Shown here piece by piece: positions 1 to 8,134 of a DNA stretch of 64,000 nucleotides. The DNA is taken from contig JBILVO010000005.1 of assembly GCA_044370415.1 (NCBI GenBank), positions 3,278 through 67,277 on the forward strand, read 5' to 3'. The notes under the pieces are model-generated. The model made no database searches. It was not told the DNA's origin and saw only the letters and a list, made by a program, of their open reading frames with translations. A program made the translations under genes and the position numbers. The stretch's first letter is position 1. Every line of letters starts with the position of its first letter. Source of the stretch: CAMCQY01 sp044370415. GTDB lineage: Bacteria; Planctomycetota; Planctomycetia; Pirellulales; UBA1268.

Positions 1-321
1 CGCACGCTTCCGGGCCACCTCTACCGCGAGTATCTCGAGACGATCATCCGCCGGTCGCGGGCCGACATCGGCTGGAACGCCGATTGGTTCGTCGCACAGG
101 CGACCTACCACGTGCCGGGTGACGAGTCGTCACCCGACATCCGCGCGGCCCAGGCGGCGGTCGTCGCCGACGGCGTGGCGCTCGCCGGCCCCGACACCGA
201 CGCGCTCAAGGGACCATTGCGCGAGCGCGGTGGCACCGGCGTCCACTTCAGTGACGCCGGCCTCAAGGCCCATGCCGCCCGGTGGGCGGAGATCCTGGTG
301 CCCTGGATCGGGCCGCGGTGA
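1..321 (+). CDS. Sialate O-acetylesterase-like SGNH esterase, C-terminal part (5' truncated by window edge)
   Basis: The open frame runs in from the left edge without a start codon, so only the last 106 residues are visible. The stretch WFVAQATYHVPGDESS, the later GPDTDALKGPLRERGG and the ending GVHFSDAGLKAHA match the C-terminal half of the planctomycete 'sialic acid-specific acetylesterase' (SASA/DUF303) family. The GVHFS histidine is the likely catalytic His of the SGNH triad. Such enzymes remove acetyl groups from sugars and are usually exported. The serine and the signal peptide lie outside the window. The next gene is convergent, 84 bases away. Family assignment is from motif resemblance. 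Confidence 0.75.
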   Translation, partial: RTLPGHLYREYLETIIRRSRADIGWNADWFVAQATYHVPGDESSPDIRAAQAAVVADGVALAGPDTDALKGPLRERGGTGVHFSDAGLKAHAARWAEILVPWIGPR

Positions 322-405
322 ATGCGGCAGCAGAGCGGCGTGACCGCGCTGCACGGGCGCGCCGGCCCCGAGTGCGTCAGCCCGTGGCGCGCCGCACACG
401 CGGGC

Positions 406-1269
406 TCAGCGGGCCAGCAGCCGCTCGAGCAGCGGCTTGAGACGGCTCGCGAAGAAGGCGTAGCCGCCCTCCTGCGTGAGGTGGATCGTGTCGGGCGCGA
501 AGAGGCCGTCCTTGAGCCTGCCGTCGGCGTCGACCATCTCGCCCGAGATGTCGAGCACGTGCACGAGCGGGTCGGCGTCGAGCTTCAGGGTGTCGAGGGC
601 CGCGTTCACCTTCTTGATGTCCTCGTAGAACGGGTTGCCGGGGGCGTGCGCGGGAAACACCTTCACCACCACGAGCGGCGTCCGGGGGAACTTCTCGCGG
701 AGATGCTTCGCGCAGGCCTCGATGCCCCGGGCGACGGGCTCGATGCCGGTCTCTGGCGTGAAGAACATGTTGTTGTTGCCGACTAGGAGCACGACGGCCC
801 GTGGCTCGAGCCCCTCCACGCCGCCGTGATCGAGCCGCCAGAGCACGTTCTGCGTCTTGTCGCCGCCGATGCCGATGTTGACCGTCTTGAGCGTGCCGAA
901 GTGCTTCAGCCACGCGGCGCCCCACTGCATCGTGATCGAGTCGCCGACGAGCAGCACGTCGATCGGTCCCTTCGCGGCCTCGACCGTCTTCACGAGGCCG
1001 GCGTGCATGTCGAGCCAGCTGCGGCCTCCCCAGAACCCCGCCGAGGGAACGACGGGCCAGAGATGCGGCAGGTGCTGCGTGACCTCGGCGCCCGGTCGCC
1101 GCTCGTGCTCGGGCCTGAGCACATAGGCCTCCTCCGCGGATGAGAGCGGCCAGCCGGTCTTCTGTGGCTCGGGCGTCGTGTAGGCGTAGTCGAGCCCGCG
1201 GGCGACGGGCGGCACGCAGGCGGTCAGCGTGAGCGCAGCGAGCACGGAGAGCGGGAGCCGCACGTGCAT
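406..1269 (-). CDS. GDSL/SGNH-family lipoprotein hydrolase (PAF-acetylhydrolase-like)
   Basis: This 287-residue protein starts with a short hydrophobic signal ending in a good lipobox (LTAC, Cys18), so it is probably a lipid-anchored envelope protein. The SGNH blocks are in order: GDSI near residues 109-112 (nucleophile Ser111), IGGDKTQN near 134-141, GNNN near 164-167, and a C-terminal D-T-I-H (Asp260/His263). The pattern fits the GDSL esterases related to platelet-activating-factor acetylhydrolase; the substrate cannot be told, although acylated carbohydrate is common in this phylum. It follows the rhodanese and sulfatase genes on the same strand, so the three may be co-transcribed. No clear ribosome site precedes the ATG. 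Confidence 0.85.
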   Translation of the reverse strand: MHVRLPLSVLAALTLTACVPPVARGLDYAYTTPEPQKTGWPLSSAEEAYVLRPEHERRPGAEVTQHLPHLWPVVPSAGFWGGRSWLDMHAGLVKTVEAAKGPIDVLLVGDSITMQWGAAWLKHFGTLKTVNIGIGGDKTQNVLWRLDHGGVEGLEPRAVVLLVGNNNMFFTPETGIEPVARGIEACAKHLREKFPRTPLVVVKVFPAHAPGNPFYEDIKKVNAALDTLKLDADPLVHVLDISGEMVDADGRLKDGLFAPDTIHLTQEGGYAFFASRLKPLLERLLAR

Positions 1270-1342
1270 GGAGGAGGTGTCTCCGAGGTCTCGGAGTGTG
1301 GTGTGGACGTGACGCGGCGGTCAGGCTTGGCTGACGACCTGG

Positions 1343-1687
1343 TCAATAGCGTGGGACATTCGGATCGACCTCGGCGCTCCAGGCGTCGATGCCGCCCCGC
1401 ATGCTCGACACGAGCTGAAAGCCCTTCTCGCGGAGCCAGTGGGTCACCCGCAGGCTGCGAACACCGTGGTGGCAGTGCACGATGATCGGCTTGCTCCGCC
1501 ACTGCTCGAGCTCGCCGATCCGCTCGGGCAGCTCCTGCATCGGCAGCAGCACGGCGCCTGCGATCCGGGCCGTCGCATGCTCCTCCGGCGTGCGGCAGTC
1601 GAGCAGGAGCATCTCGCCGGGGTGCGACTCCCAGAGGAGTGTTTTCGCTTCGGCGGCGGAGATTTCCACGGGTGTTTCGGCAGTCAT
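1343..1687 (-). CDS. Single-domain rhodanese-like protein
   Basis: A 114-residue single rhodanese domain with no signal peptide, so probably cytoplasmic. Hallmarks are the LLLDCRTPEEHATARI strand-helix, the active-site loop with Cys72 (C-H-H-G-V-R-S) and the terminal GGIDAW motif. Such proteins carry persulfide sulfur on the Cys and take part in sulfur relay or detoxification; the C-H-H-G-x-R-S loop is typical of single-domain bacterial members. It lies 57 bases downstream of the sulfatase and 73 bases upstream of the GDSL lipoprotein on the same strand, which suggests a loose operon, though a functional link with sulfatase action is only inference. Confidence 0.9.
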   Translation of the reverse strand: MTAETPVEISAAEAKTLLWESHPGEMLLLDCRTPEEHATARIAGAVLLPMQELPERIGELEQWRSKPIIVHCHHGVRSLRVTHWLREKGFQLVSSMRGGIDAWSAEVDPNVPRY

Positions 1688-1744
1688 CGGCGTGCTCTTT
1701 CGGGGTGCGGGTGTCTGCGGGTGTTCGAACGGATCGGGTGTGGG

Positions 1745-3550
1745 TCAGCGGGCGACCGGCACGAGCACCAGCCGGCGGACGTCGGCGACGGTCGCGCCCG
1801 GAATCGTCGTGGCTGCAAGCGCGAGCGTGGCCGGCCCCTTCGCCAGATCGATCGTGCCCAGCGACAGCGGCCGGAACTCCTTGTCGAATCCCTCGCCGTG
1901 GCGGCGCTCGACCCGGTCCTCACCGCGGTTGAGCGGCGGATCCCAGCCGGGCTGGATCGTCGCTGCAACCGACGCGTCGCCGCAGGAGAGCCTCACGCTC
2001 GACCCTGCGTCGGCCGCGAGGCAGGTGTACCAGAGCACCGCCTCGTAGGTGCCGGCGGTCAGCACGTCGACCGTCCAGGTGATCGAGTCGTCGGTCTTCG
2101 TCCACTGGACGAAGTGGGAGCAGTTGGGCGCCTTGGCATTCCGCGCGACGCCGCCGTGCGGTCGGCCGTCGCGGGCCGGCAGCTCCGTGTGCGGGCTGCC
2201 CGGGAAACCCACCGGAAACCGCTCCTCGGCCGGCACGGGCACCGCGGCCAGCACGGTCTTCCGCCAATCGGCGGCGATGCCAGCGAGTCGCGCGGCCTCC
2301 TCCGGGGCGGCGCCGGCGATGTCTCGGGTCTGGCCGGGATCGGCGGCGAGGTCGTAGAGCCGGCCCTGGGCGTCGAGCCGGTGGGTCGGGCTGCGGACGC
2401 TCACCTTGCCCCCGAAGCTCGCCACGATCGTGCGCTCTGCCGCCCGCGATGCGACGGACCCCGCCGACGGGAGATCGAGCAGCAGCGGCGCGAGGTCGAT
2501 GCCGTCGAGCGGCTTGACCGGCCCGAGGTCGACGCCGGCCAGACCGGCGAGCGTGGGCAACAGATCGATTGCGCCGGCGAGCTGCGGCACGACGGTGCCG
2601 GCGGTGATCCGCGCCGGCCAGCGGAGGCAGCAGACGCTCCGCACGCCGCCGTCGTCGGTCGTGCCCTTGCGGCCCCGCATGCCGCCGCACCAGCGGGTGC
2701 TGTTGGCGCCGTTGTCGGACACATAGACGACGATCGTGTCGCGGGCCGCGCCTAGGCGGTCGAGCGTCGCGAGCAGCTGCGCCACGTTCGCGTCGAGGTT
2801 TTCCATCATCGCCAGGGCGGCGCGGGTGAAGGGGAGTTCCTCGCGGTCGCCGTCGGCGCCCCGCAGGTCGATCGGCTTGTCGCGGAACCGGTTCCATGCC
2901 TCGTCGGGCACGCACATCGGCGAGTGCGGCGTGTTGAAGGCGACGTAGCAGAGGAACGGCCGGCCGGCCGCGGCCGCACGCTCGATGAAGCCGCCGGCGT
3001 GGGCGGCGATGTCGTCGGCGATGTAGCCCCTGCCGCGGACGAACCGGCCGTCGTGCTCCAGGGGCGGATCGAAATAGTCGCCCCAATGCCCTTCCGTGAA
3101 GCCATAGAAGGTGTCGAAGCCGCGGGCCAGCGGATGGTAGGGCCACTGGGTGCCGTTGTGCCACTTGCCGAAGCAGCCGGTGGCGTGGCCGGCGTCGCGG
3201 AAGACCTCGGCGAGCGTCCGCTCCGCGGGGTCCATCCGCTCCTCGCCGAGCGTGACGCCGCGGACGCCGCTGCGCGGATGATAGCGGCCGGTGAGCAGCT
3301 CGGCCCGGGTGGGGGCGCAGACCGGCTGCACGCAGAACCGCTCGAGGACCGCGCCGTCGCGGGCGAGCGAGTCGATCGCGGGCGTGGCGAGGTTCGTGTT
3401 GCCGACGAACGAGTAGTCGCCCCAGCCGGCGTCGTCGGCGACGATGACGAGCACGTTTGGCCGCGGCGACGTGGCGGTCGCGACGGCGGCGCAGAGCCAG
3501 CCGGCGGCCACGGCCGCGATCAGGCGGAGGTGTCGGGCTCTTCGGTGCAT
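1745..3550 (-). CDS. Arylsulfatase-type sulfatase, secreted
   Basis: The frame is open further upstream, but the ATG at 3550 is chosen because it is followed at once by an Arg-rich n-region and hydrophobic signal (LRLIAAVAAGWLCAAVATA), giving 601 residues. The N-terminal alkaline-phosphatase-fold domain begins with NVLVIVADDAGWG (metal-binding Asp39/Asp40). The sulfatase signature C-A-P-T-R at Cys78 is the site of formylglycine conversion, followed by LLTGRY; GKWHNG and YVSDNGAN are further family landmarks. The last 150 or so residues look like a beta-rich accessory domain. The enzyme would cleave sulfate esters from polysaccharide in the periplasm or outside. Maturation needs a formylglycine-generating enzyme, which is not in this window. 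Confidence 0.92.
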   Translation of the reverse strand: MHRRARHLRLIAAVAAGWLCAAVATATSPRPNVLVIVADDAGWGDYSFVGNTNLATPAIDSLARDGAVLERFCVQPVCAPTRAELLTGRYHPRSGVRGVTLGEERMDPAERTLAEVFRDAGHATGCFGKWHNGTQWPYHPLARGFDTFYGFTEGHWGDYFDPPLEHDGRFVRGRGYIADDIAAHAGGFIERAAAAGRPFLCYVAFNTPHSPMCVPDEAWNRFRDKPIDLRGADGDREELPFTRAALAMMENLDANVAQLLATLDRLGAARDTIVVYVSDNGANSTRWCGGMRGRKGTTDDGGVRSVCCLRWPARITAGTVVPQLAGAIDLLPTLAGLAGVDLGPVKPLDGIDLAPLLLDLPSAGSVASRAAERTIVASFGGKVSVRSPTHRLDAQGRLYDLAADPGQTRDIAGAAPEEAARLAGIAADWRKTVLAAVPVPAEERFPVGFPGSPHTELPARDGRPHGGVARNAKAPNCSHFVQWTKTDDSITWTVDVLTAGTYEAVLWYTCLAADAGSSVRLSCGDASVAATIQPGWDPPLNRGEDRVERRHGEGFDKEFRPLSLGTIDLAKGPATLALAATTIPGATVADVRRLVLVPVAR

Positions 3551-3781
3551 GGAACCCGTGAGAATACGGGAAACGAGGGCCGACAGCACCTCGGCCGCCG
3601 CCGGTCGGGTGGTCCGGGCCGTGCGCCCCTTTGACCCTGTCGGGCCGCCGCCGGAGAATGCGCCGCTCCGGGTGCCGCCTCGCACTGCCGATCGCCAGCC
3701 GGGGCCCTCCGTTGCGTCTGTGTGTTCCGACTGCTTTCCGGCTGCGGCTTTTCCGCGCTCGTTCTTGCCCAGGGGGTCTCC

Positions 3782-4267
3782 ATGAGGTCTGTCAGCCGTG
3801 TCCTGCTCGTGTGTGCGTGCGTGGTCTCGGCCGTGGTTCCCGCCGCCGCCTCGGCTCAGGCCCAGACGCCGGGTGACGCGCCGCTGCTCGCGGAGCTGAC
3901 GGCGCTCGAGCGGGCCAGCTGGGAGGCCACGGTCCGCGATGACAAGGAGTTTTTCCGCGGCTACATGGCGCCCGAGTTCAAGGGCTTCTTCGCCGACGGC
4001 ACGGTGGCCGGCCGGGAGGAGTTTCTCCGCACCATGGACGACTTCCACCTCGTCACGTACTCCATGGGGGACGTGAGCATGATGCGGATCAACGCGGACG
4101 CGGCGCTGGTGCTCTATCGGGCCAGCTTCGAGGGGGTCCACAAGGGGAAGCGGCTCGCGCAGACCACCGTCGAGTCGTCGTCGCTCTACGTGCGCCGCGA
4201 CGGCAAGTGGCTCGAGATCTTCTATCAGGAGACGGCGATTCCCACCGAAGCGCCGCCGACGAAGTGA
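3782..4267 (+). CDS. Secreted SnoaL/DUF4440-like (NTF2-fold) protein
   Basis: I chose the ATG at 3782 because it gives a clean signal peptide (MRSVSRVLLVCACVVSAVVPAAASA, cut probably just after) and 161 residues in total; an in-frame ATG 60 bases upstream only adds an unlikely leader. The mature part, with ELTALERASWEATVRDD, FFADGTVAGREEFL and a C-terminal RRDGKWLEIFYQET, has the alternating helix and curved-sheet pattern of the NTF2-like DUF4440/SnoaL family. These small cone-shaped proteins bind small ligands or act as enzymes; no catalytic role can be claimed. It is divergent from the sulfatase across a 231-base intergenic region in which I see no clear promoter. Confidence 0.7.
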   Translation: MRSVSRVLLVCACVVSAVVPAAASAQAQTPGDAPLLAELTALERASWEATVRDDKEFFRGYMAPEFKGFFADGTVAGREEFLRTMDDFHLVTYSMGDVSMMRINADAALVLYRASFEGVHKGKRLAQTTVESSSLYVRRDGKWLEIFYQETAIPTEAPPTK

Positions 4268-4316
4268 CCAGCCCGAAAAGCGGGCGGTCCCCCGGCCACG
4301 AACCCACGTGACGATC

Positions 4317-4961
4317 ATGGCGATGACACGTCGACACAAGCGGGCCGCCGTGATCGCCGGCGTCGTGGCGGCGCTCACGGCGACCGCGGCGGGCGGCTGG
4401 TGGGCGGGCTGGTTCGGGCCGCACGAGGATCCGCGGATCACCGAGCTGCGGCTGCTCCAGGAGGACCTCATCCGCCGGTATCCGCCCGAGCGGGGCCCGC
4501 AGTCGCTCGCCGAGGCGGCGGAACGTGCGGCGGCGATCGGCGGCTTCATGCTGAAGGTGCAGGCGCTGCCCCCCGAGCTGCGGCCGCAGGCGATCCAGTC
4601 GGGCCGCGATGCGATGCTCCGCATCGTGGATGGCAAGGCGCAGGCCTACTTCGCCCTGCCCGCCGCCGACCGGCAGGCGTTTCTCGACGCGGAGATCAGG
4701 CAGGGGGAACTCATGCGCAAGGCCTTCGAGGCCGGGAAGACGGCGCTGAAGTGGGCGGGCGTCGGCGGCCGCGGCACGGACCCGGCGAAGGCGGCCCCCG
4801 GCAACGGGCCCGGCGGATCGCAGGACGACCGCAACCGCTGGCGGAAGAGCGTCATCGACAGGACCACCCCGGCGCAGCGGTCGCGGATCACGGAATACAT
4901 GGCCGCGATCGAGGGCCGTCGCAAACAGCTCGGCCTGCCGGCGGCGCCGTTTGGACCCTGA
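4317..4961 (+). CDS. Membrane-anchored hypothetical protein
   Basis: Not recognised. The 214-residue product has one N-terminal transmembrane segment (AAVIAGVVAALTATAAGGWWAGWF) and a hydrophilic remainder, so it is probably a type II anchored periplasmic protein. The middle part (ITELRLLQEDLIRRYPPERG, then ALPAADRQAFLDAEI) looks helical. A Gly/Pro-rich linker (around 140-170) leads to a second conserved-looking helix (RTTPAQRSRITEYMAAIEGRRKQLGLPA). Starts at GTG 4308, ATG 4317 or ATG 4323 are all possible and none has a clear ribosome site; 4317 is a compromise. It lies 49 bases after the SnoaL-like gene and may share its transcript. Confidence 0.6.
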   Translation: MAMTRRHKRAAVIAGVVAALTATAAGGWWAGWFGPHEDPRITELRLLQEDLIRRYPPERGPQSLAEAAERAAAIGGFMLKVQALPPELRPQAIQSGRDAMLRIVDGKAQAYFALPAADRQAFLDAEIRQGELMRKAFEAGKTALKWAGVGGRGTDPAKAAPGNGPGGSQDDRNRWRKSVIDRTTPAQRSRITEYMAAIEGRRKQLGLPAAPFGP

Positions 4962-4987
4962 CGCCACTGCTGCCGGGCCGGCTGCAC

Positions 4988-5015
4988 GCGAAACACCGCA
5001 TCCTGCGGTTTTCGC
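4988..5015. terminator. Hairpin between convergent genes
   Basis: The arms GCGAAA..CCGCA and TGCGG..TTTCGC pair around a TCC loop, with a 2-base bulge on the left and a run of T at the 3' side of the inner stem. It lies between the end of the membrane-anchored hypothetical gene and the end of the convergent outer-membrane-like gene, so it could end transcripts from either side. The bulge makes this only a moderate candidate. Confidence 0.4.
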
Positions 5016-5126
5016 TTGGCGGGCATCCGCCCACTGGTGCTGCGCTCTGAATCCTGCCGAGCACGGGGAGCCGGGCCGGCGGTGATCGCTCCGGACGGAT
5101 CGTGTTCCACGAACAACCAAAGCGGT

Positions 5127-6356
5127 CTAATACCAGACGCCCGCACGGACGAGGAACGTGTCGGACGGATAGAGCCAGGGCTGATCGGTGAGGTAGTACT
5201 GCACCGAGCGGCCGGTGACCCAGCCCGCCTCGAACTTCCACGAGAGGCCGAGATCCGCGGGCTTGCGCTCCCAGCCCGCCAGAAGCCGGTAGTCGCGGAT
5301 GACGATGATCTGGTCCTGCCCCTTCGTCGGGCCGGTGACCGACTGCATGGCCCACTGGTTGCCGCCGAACTCCGCCGCCAGATAGAGCCAGTGGCTCGCC
5401 CGCGGTCGCTCGGCGATCCGCCAAGCCAGCCGCGGCCGCGGAAAGATGAGTTCGAACCGCTTGTCGTCGGCGGGCGTCCAGAGCAGGCCGCCGGCCGGTA
5501 GAAAGTCGACGTCGTAGCGGTCAAGGTAGATGAGGCCCGCGATCACCCGCAGGTCCTCGTGGGCCTCCCAGGCCGTGAAGCCGTGGCCCGTGATCCGCAT
5601 CGCCTGGGGCGAGTCGTTGTGGAAGTCGCTGTACCAGCCCGGCGAGACCGCCAGGTCGATCCCCACCCGCTCGTTCAGCTTCTTGAGCCACCGCGCCTGG
5701 ACGTAGCCCTCGAACAGCTCGCCCGGGATGTCGGCGCCCGGCGGGATGTCGGTGAGCGTGCCGACGAAACCGGTCGTGACCAACAGCGGCGACTGCACCG
5801 TCGGACAGGGCAGCCCCAGCGTGATCGTCTTCTCGAGGGTCGTCAGGCCGAGGCCGTTCGCATCGAGCTTCGGCAGCTCCGTGGCCATGCAGAGCGCCTG
5901 CTGCAGGATGCCGGGCTTCGCGCCCGGAGGCAGCTTGCGGCCCGCCGGCGGTTCGAACTCCTGCCGCGGCTGGCCCGGCGGCGCCAGGTCGTCGGGCATG
6001 AGCGGCTCCTCGAGGTCCTGCGGGTCGCCCAGCGCCGCCAGCCGGATCTGGTCGAAGAGCGTCTTTGGCCGTTCATCGATCGGCGGCAGCGGCCGGACGC
6101 GATCCGCGTCGACGGCGACCGCCTCCGGCGGCGAGTTGGGGATGGCCGGCGCGTCGGCGTGGGCGGCGGTGGCCGCCAGCAGTCGGGCGGCGAGCAGGCA
6201 TGCGACCAGGCACGGCAGCAGGTCGCCGCGCTGGCAGGCCGACAGTCCGGCGAACGTTTGTCCGGCGGCCGTTGGGCCCCGCGGCGATGTGCGTCTGCGA
6301 TCAGCCACGTCTGCCGGTCCTCGCCCTGTGCCAAGAGATCGTGGCCCGCCGGTCAT
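5127..6356 (-). CDS. Outer-membrane beta-barrel-like protein, paralog A
   Basis: The frame continues upstream, but residues before the ATG at 6356 read as noise; from there a signal-like segment (LLPCLVACLLAARLLAATAAHADA) follows after about 45 residues, so a later GTG/TTG start is also possible. After a Pro-rich spacer the C-terminal 300 residues show alternating short beta strands (YVQARWLKKL, RVIAGLIYLDRYDVDFLP, LYLAAEFGGNQWAM) and the protein ends in an aromatic residue (FLVRAGVWY), as outer membrane barrels do. It is clearly homologous to the next gene upstream: LDRYDVDFLPAGGLLWTP here matches LDRNLVKLLPAFGVVWTP there. Function unknown; porin- or transport-like roles are inference. Confidence 0.7.
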   Translation of the reverse strand: MTGGPRSLGTGRGPADVADRRRTSPRGPTAAGQTFAGLSACQRGDLLPCLVACLLAARLLAATAAHADAPAIPNSPPEAVAVDADRVRPLPPIDERPKTLFDQIRLAALGDPQDLEEPLMPDDLAPPGQPRQEFEPPAGRKLPPGAKPGILQQALCMATELPKLDANGLGLTTLEKTITLGLPCPTVQSPLLVTTGFVGTLTDIPPGADIPGELFEGYVQARWLKKLNERVGIDLAVSPGWYSDFHNDSPQAMRITGHGFTAWEAHEDLRVIAGLIYLDRYDVDFLPAGGLLWTPADDKRFELIFPRPRLAWRIAERPRASHWLYLAAEFGGNQWAMQSVTGPTKGQDQIIVIRDYRLLAGWERKPADLGLSWKFEAGWVTGRSVQYYLTDQPWLYPSDTFLVRAGVWY

Positions 6357-6453
6357 GCACGCACTGAGGGCTAGGAGGCCGTGGATAAAGTCGTCCGCCG
6401 CTGGAAGCGGCGGCAGCGAGCGGCGAAAAATCTCGGTTTTTGCCGCTTGCCCT

Positions 6454-6486
6454 CGTGGGAAAAGGCCAGGGAGGGCTTTTTCCACG
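6454..6486 (-). terminator. Hairpin after outer-membrane paralog B
   Basis: CGTGGGAAAAG and CTTTTTCCACG pair with one bulged base immediately downstream of the stop of the 6491-7741 gene on the minus strand. A second stem (GCGGC..AAAAA / TTTTT GCCGC, about 6419-6445) follows directly. Together they could attenuate read-through into paralog A. Confidence 0.5.
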
Positions 6487-6490
6487 CCAG

Positions 6491-7741
6491 CTAGTAGGCC
6501 AGGCCGACACGCAGCATGAGCGTGTCGTTCAGGTTCTGATACTGCCCCGAAGGCGGGCCGTCGACGTAGAAGAGCTGGCGGGCGAAGACGTAGCCCACCT
6601 CCATGTTGCCCGCGAGCCCGGTCCCGGTGATCGGGATGAATTCCGTGCCCAGTGTGACGCGGATGTCGTTGTAGTCGAACGGCGAGATGCCGGTGTACTG
6701 GCTTCCGTCGGAGTTGAAGGTGCTGCGGCGGAACGTCCACGCGCCGCCGCCGTACTCGCCGGCGACGTAGCCCCAGACGTTGCGGTTGGCCATCGTCGTG
6801 AGCCGGCGGGCGACCCGCGGCGCCGGAAAGAAGATGTCGTAGCGGGTGTTCGCGTCCGGGGTCCAGACGACGCCGAACGCCGGCAGGAGCTTCACCAGGT
6901 TGCGGTCGAGGTAGACGATGCCCGCCTTGGCCTGCATGGTGGGGGTGAGCTGCAGCGTGCCGATCGCCCGGCCCATGAGTCGCCAGCTCTGCCAGACGAA
7001 GACGTCCCAGTTGGTGAAGATGCCGACCCGCAGGCCGAGCTCCGCGCCGAAGAGCGGCGTGAACTGGGGGTTCCAGGCGCCGTCGATGAAGATGTCGTAG
7101 GTGCTCGGCGGCAGGTCGGCCGTCATCGATGGCGTCGTCTGCGGGCCGTCCCAGAGCTGCAGGCCGAAGCCGGGTGTGATCAAGAGCGGCGCGTGGTTGA
7201 GGTTCGCCGGCGAGTTGTGGAAGAACGGCACGGCGAACGTGGCCGTCGTGTCGAGCTCATTGACGCCGACGCTCGTGCCCTGCCCGTTGCCGAAGAGGTA
7301 GGCCCAGCTGCCCCGGGCGCCCTGGTAGAGCCGCATCGTCTGCTGGAAGGTGGAGTTCTGTGACGGGTAGCCGGGAGGAAAGAGCGAGCCGCTCATCGGC
7401 GGCGGACCCTGTGTCGGCGTCAGCGAGGGCGCCGCGGTCGAGTAGCCGGGATAGCCTGGCTGTCCGCTGATCGCCGAGGGCGCCCAGGTCGAGCCGCCGG
7501 GCGCAGCGGCCGGCGCTGGAAAGAGCTGCGAGGCCTGCGGCGCGTAGGCATCCCATCCGGGCGGCGGCGGCGGCAGCGCCGGCGCCTGCGCGATCCGATC
7601 GAGTGACGACGCGGCCGGTGGGGGCAGCGCCACCGTCTGCGCCAGGGCGTCGCGGGGCAGCGTGGCTGCCGCGCACGCAAGCGCGTGTGCGAGGATGAGC
7701 GTCTGGAGATGGAGATGGCCGGAGCGCACGCGAGACCGCAT
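6491..7741 (-). CDS. Outer-membrane beta-barrel-like protein, paralog B
   Basis: This 416-residue protein begins with a signal peptide (LQTLILAHALACAAATLPRDALAQ) followed by a Pro/Ala-rich low-complexity stretch to about residue 130. The C-terminal 280 residues have beta-barrel character (TYDIFIDGAWNPQFTP, LGLRVGIFTNWDVFVW, NMEVGYVFARQLFYV) and end in LMLRVGLAY with a terminal Tyr, a typical barrel-assembly signal. It is the closest relative in the window of the gene directly downstream on the same strand, so the pair arose by tandem duplication. Related proteins are common in planctomycetes but I know of no assigned function. Confidence 0.75.
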   Translation of the reverse strand: MRSRVRSGHLHLQTLILAHALACAAATLPRDALAQTVALPPPAASSLDRIAQAPALPPPPPGWDAYAPQASQLFPAPAAAPGGSTWAPSAISGQPGYPGYSTAAPSLTPTQGPPPMSGSLFPPGYPSQNSTFQQTMRLYQGARGSWAYLFGNGQGTSVGVNELDTTATFAVPFFHNSPANLNHAPLLITPGFGLQLWDGPQTTPSMTADLPPSTYDIFIDGAWNPQFTPLFGAELGLRVGIFTNWDVFVWQSWRLMGRAIGTLQLTPTMQAKAGIVYLDRNLVKLLPAFGVVWTPDANTRYDIFFPAPRVARRLTTMANRNVWGYVAGEYGGGAWTFRRSTFNSDGSQYTGISPFDYNDIRVTLGTEFIPITGTGLAGNMEVGYVFARQLFYVDGPPSGQYQNLNDTLMLRVGLAY

Positions 7742-8134
7742 CCTGAGCGTGGATCGTGGGCTACGAAGCAGAGCCCGGCCGTCCGGCCCGGCACGGGCGG
7801 GCAGACTGTCGCCAAAGCAAGGGGGGGTACCGCGCTTGAGCGGCGAGGGTCAAGGTCGCAGCGGGGCGGCCCCTGCCGGCGGATCGGGGCCGCCTGCCGC
7901 CCTTGCCCCGGCTGCCGCGGCCATGCCTGCGCAGGCTCCCCATCCTGCACCACCGGCGTCGACGGCTGGAACCGCCGCGGACCGGGGCGGCCGTGGTGAT
8001 GCCCGGGGGGTGAAGACCGCTGCCCAACCCCGCCGCCGGCTGGTGCGGCAACGCGGGCGGCGACGCGGTTCCCATGCGGAATCGTGCGTGGCACCAGTGG
8101 TCCGTGGAGCCGGCGGCGTCAATACTCGGTCGCC
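7742..8134. other. Divergent intergenic region, 393 bases
   Basis: This gap separates outer-membrane paralog B (minus) and biotin ligase (plus). It is very GC-rich with G-runs near 7831. TTGACC-like sequence on the minus strand near 7848-7853 could be part of a promoter for paralog B, but I see no convincing -10 partner. No RNA gene or supported ORF is visible. Confidence 0.4.
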
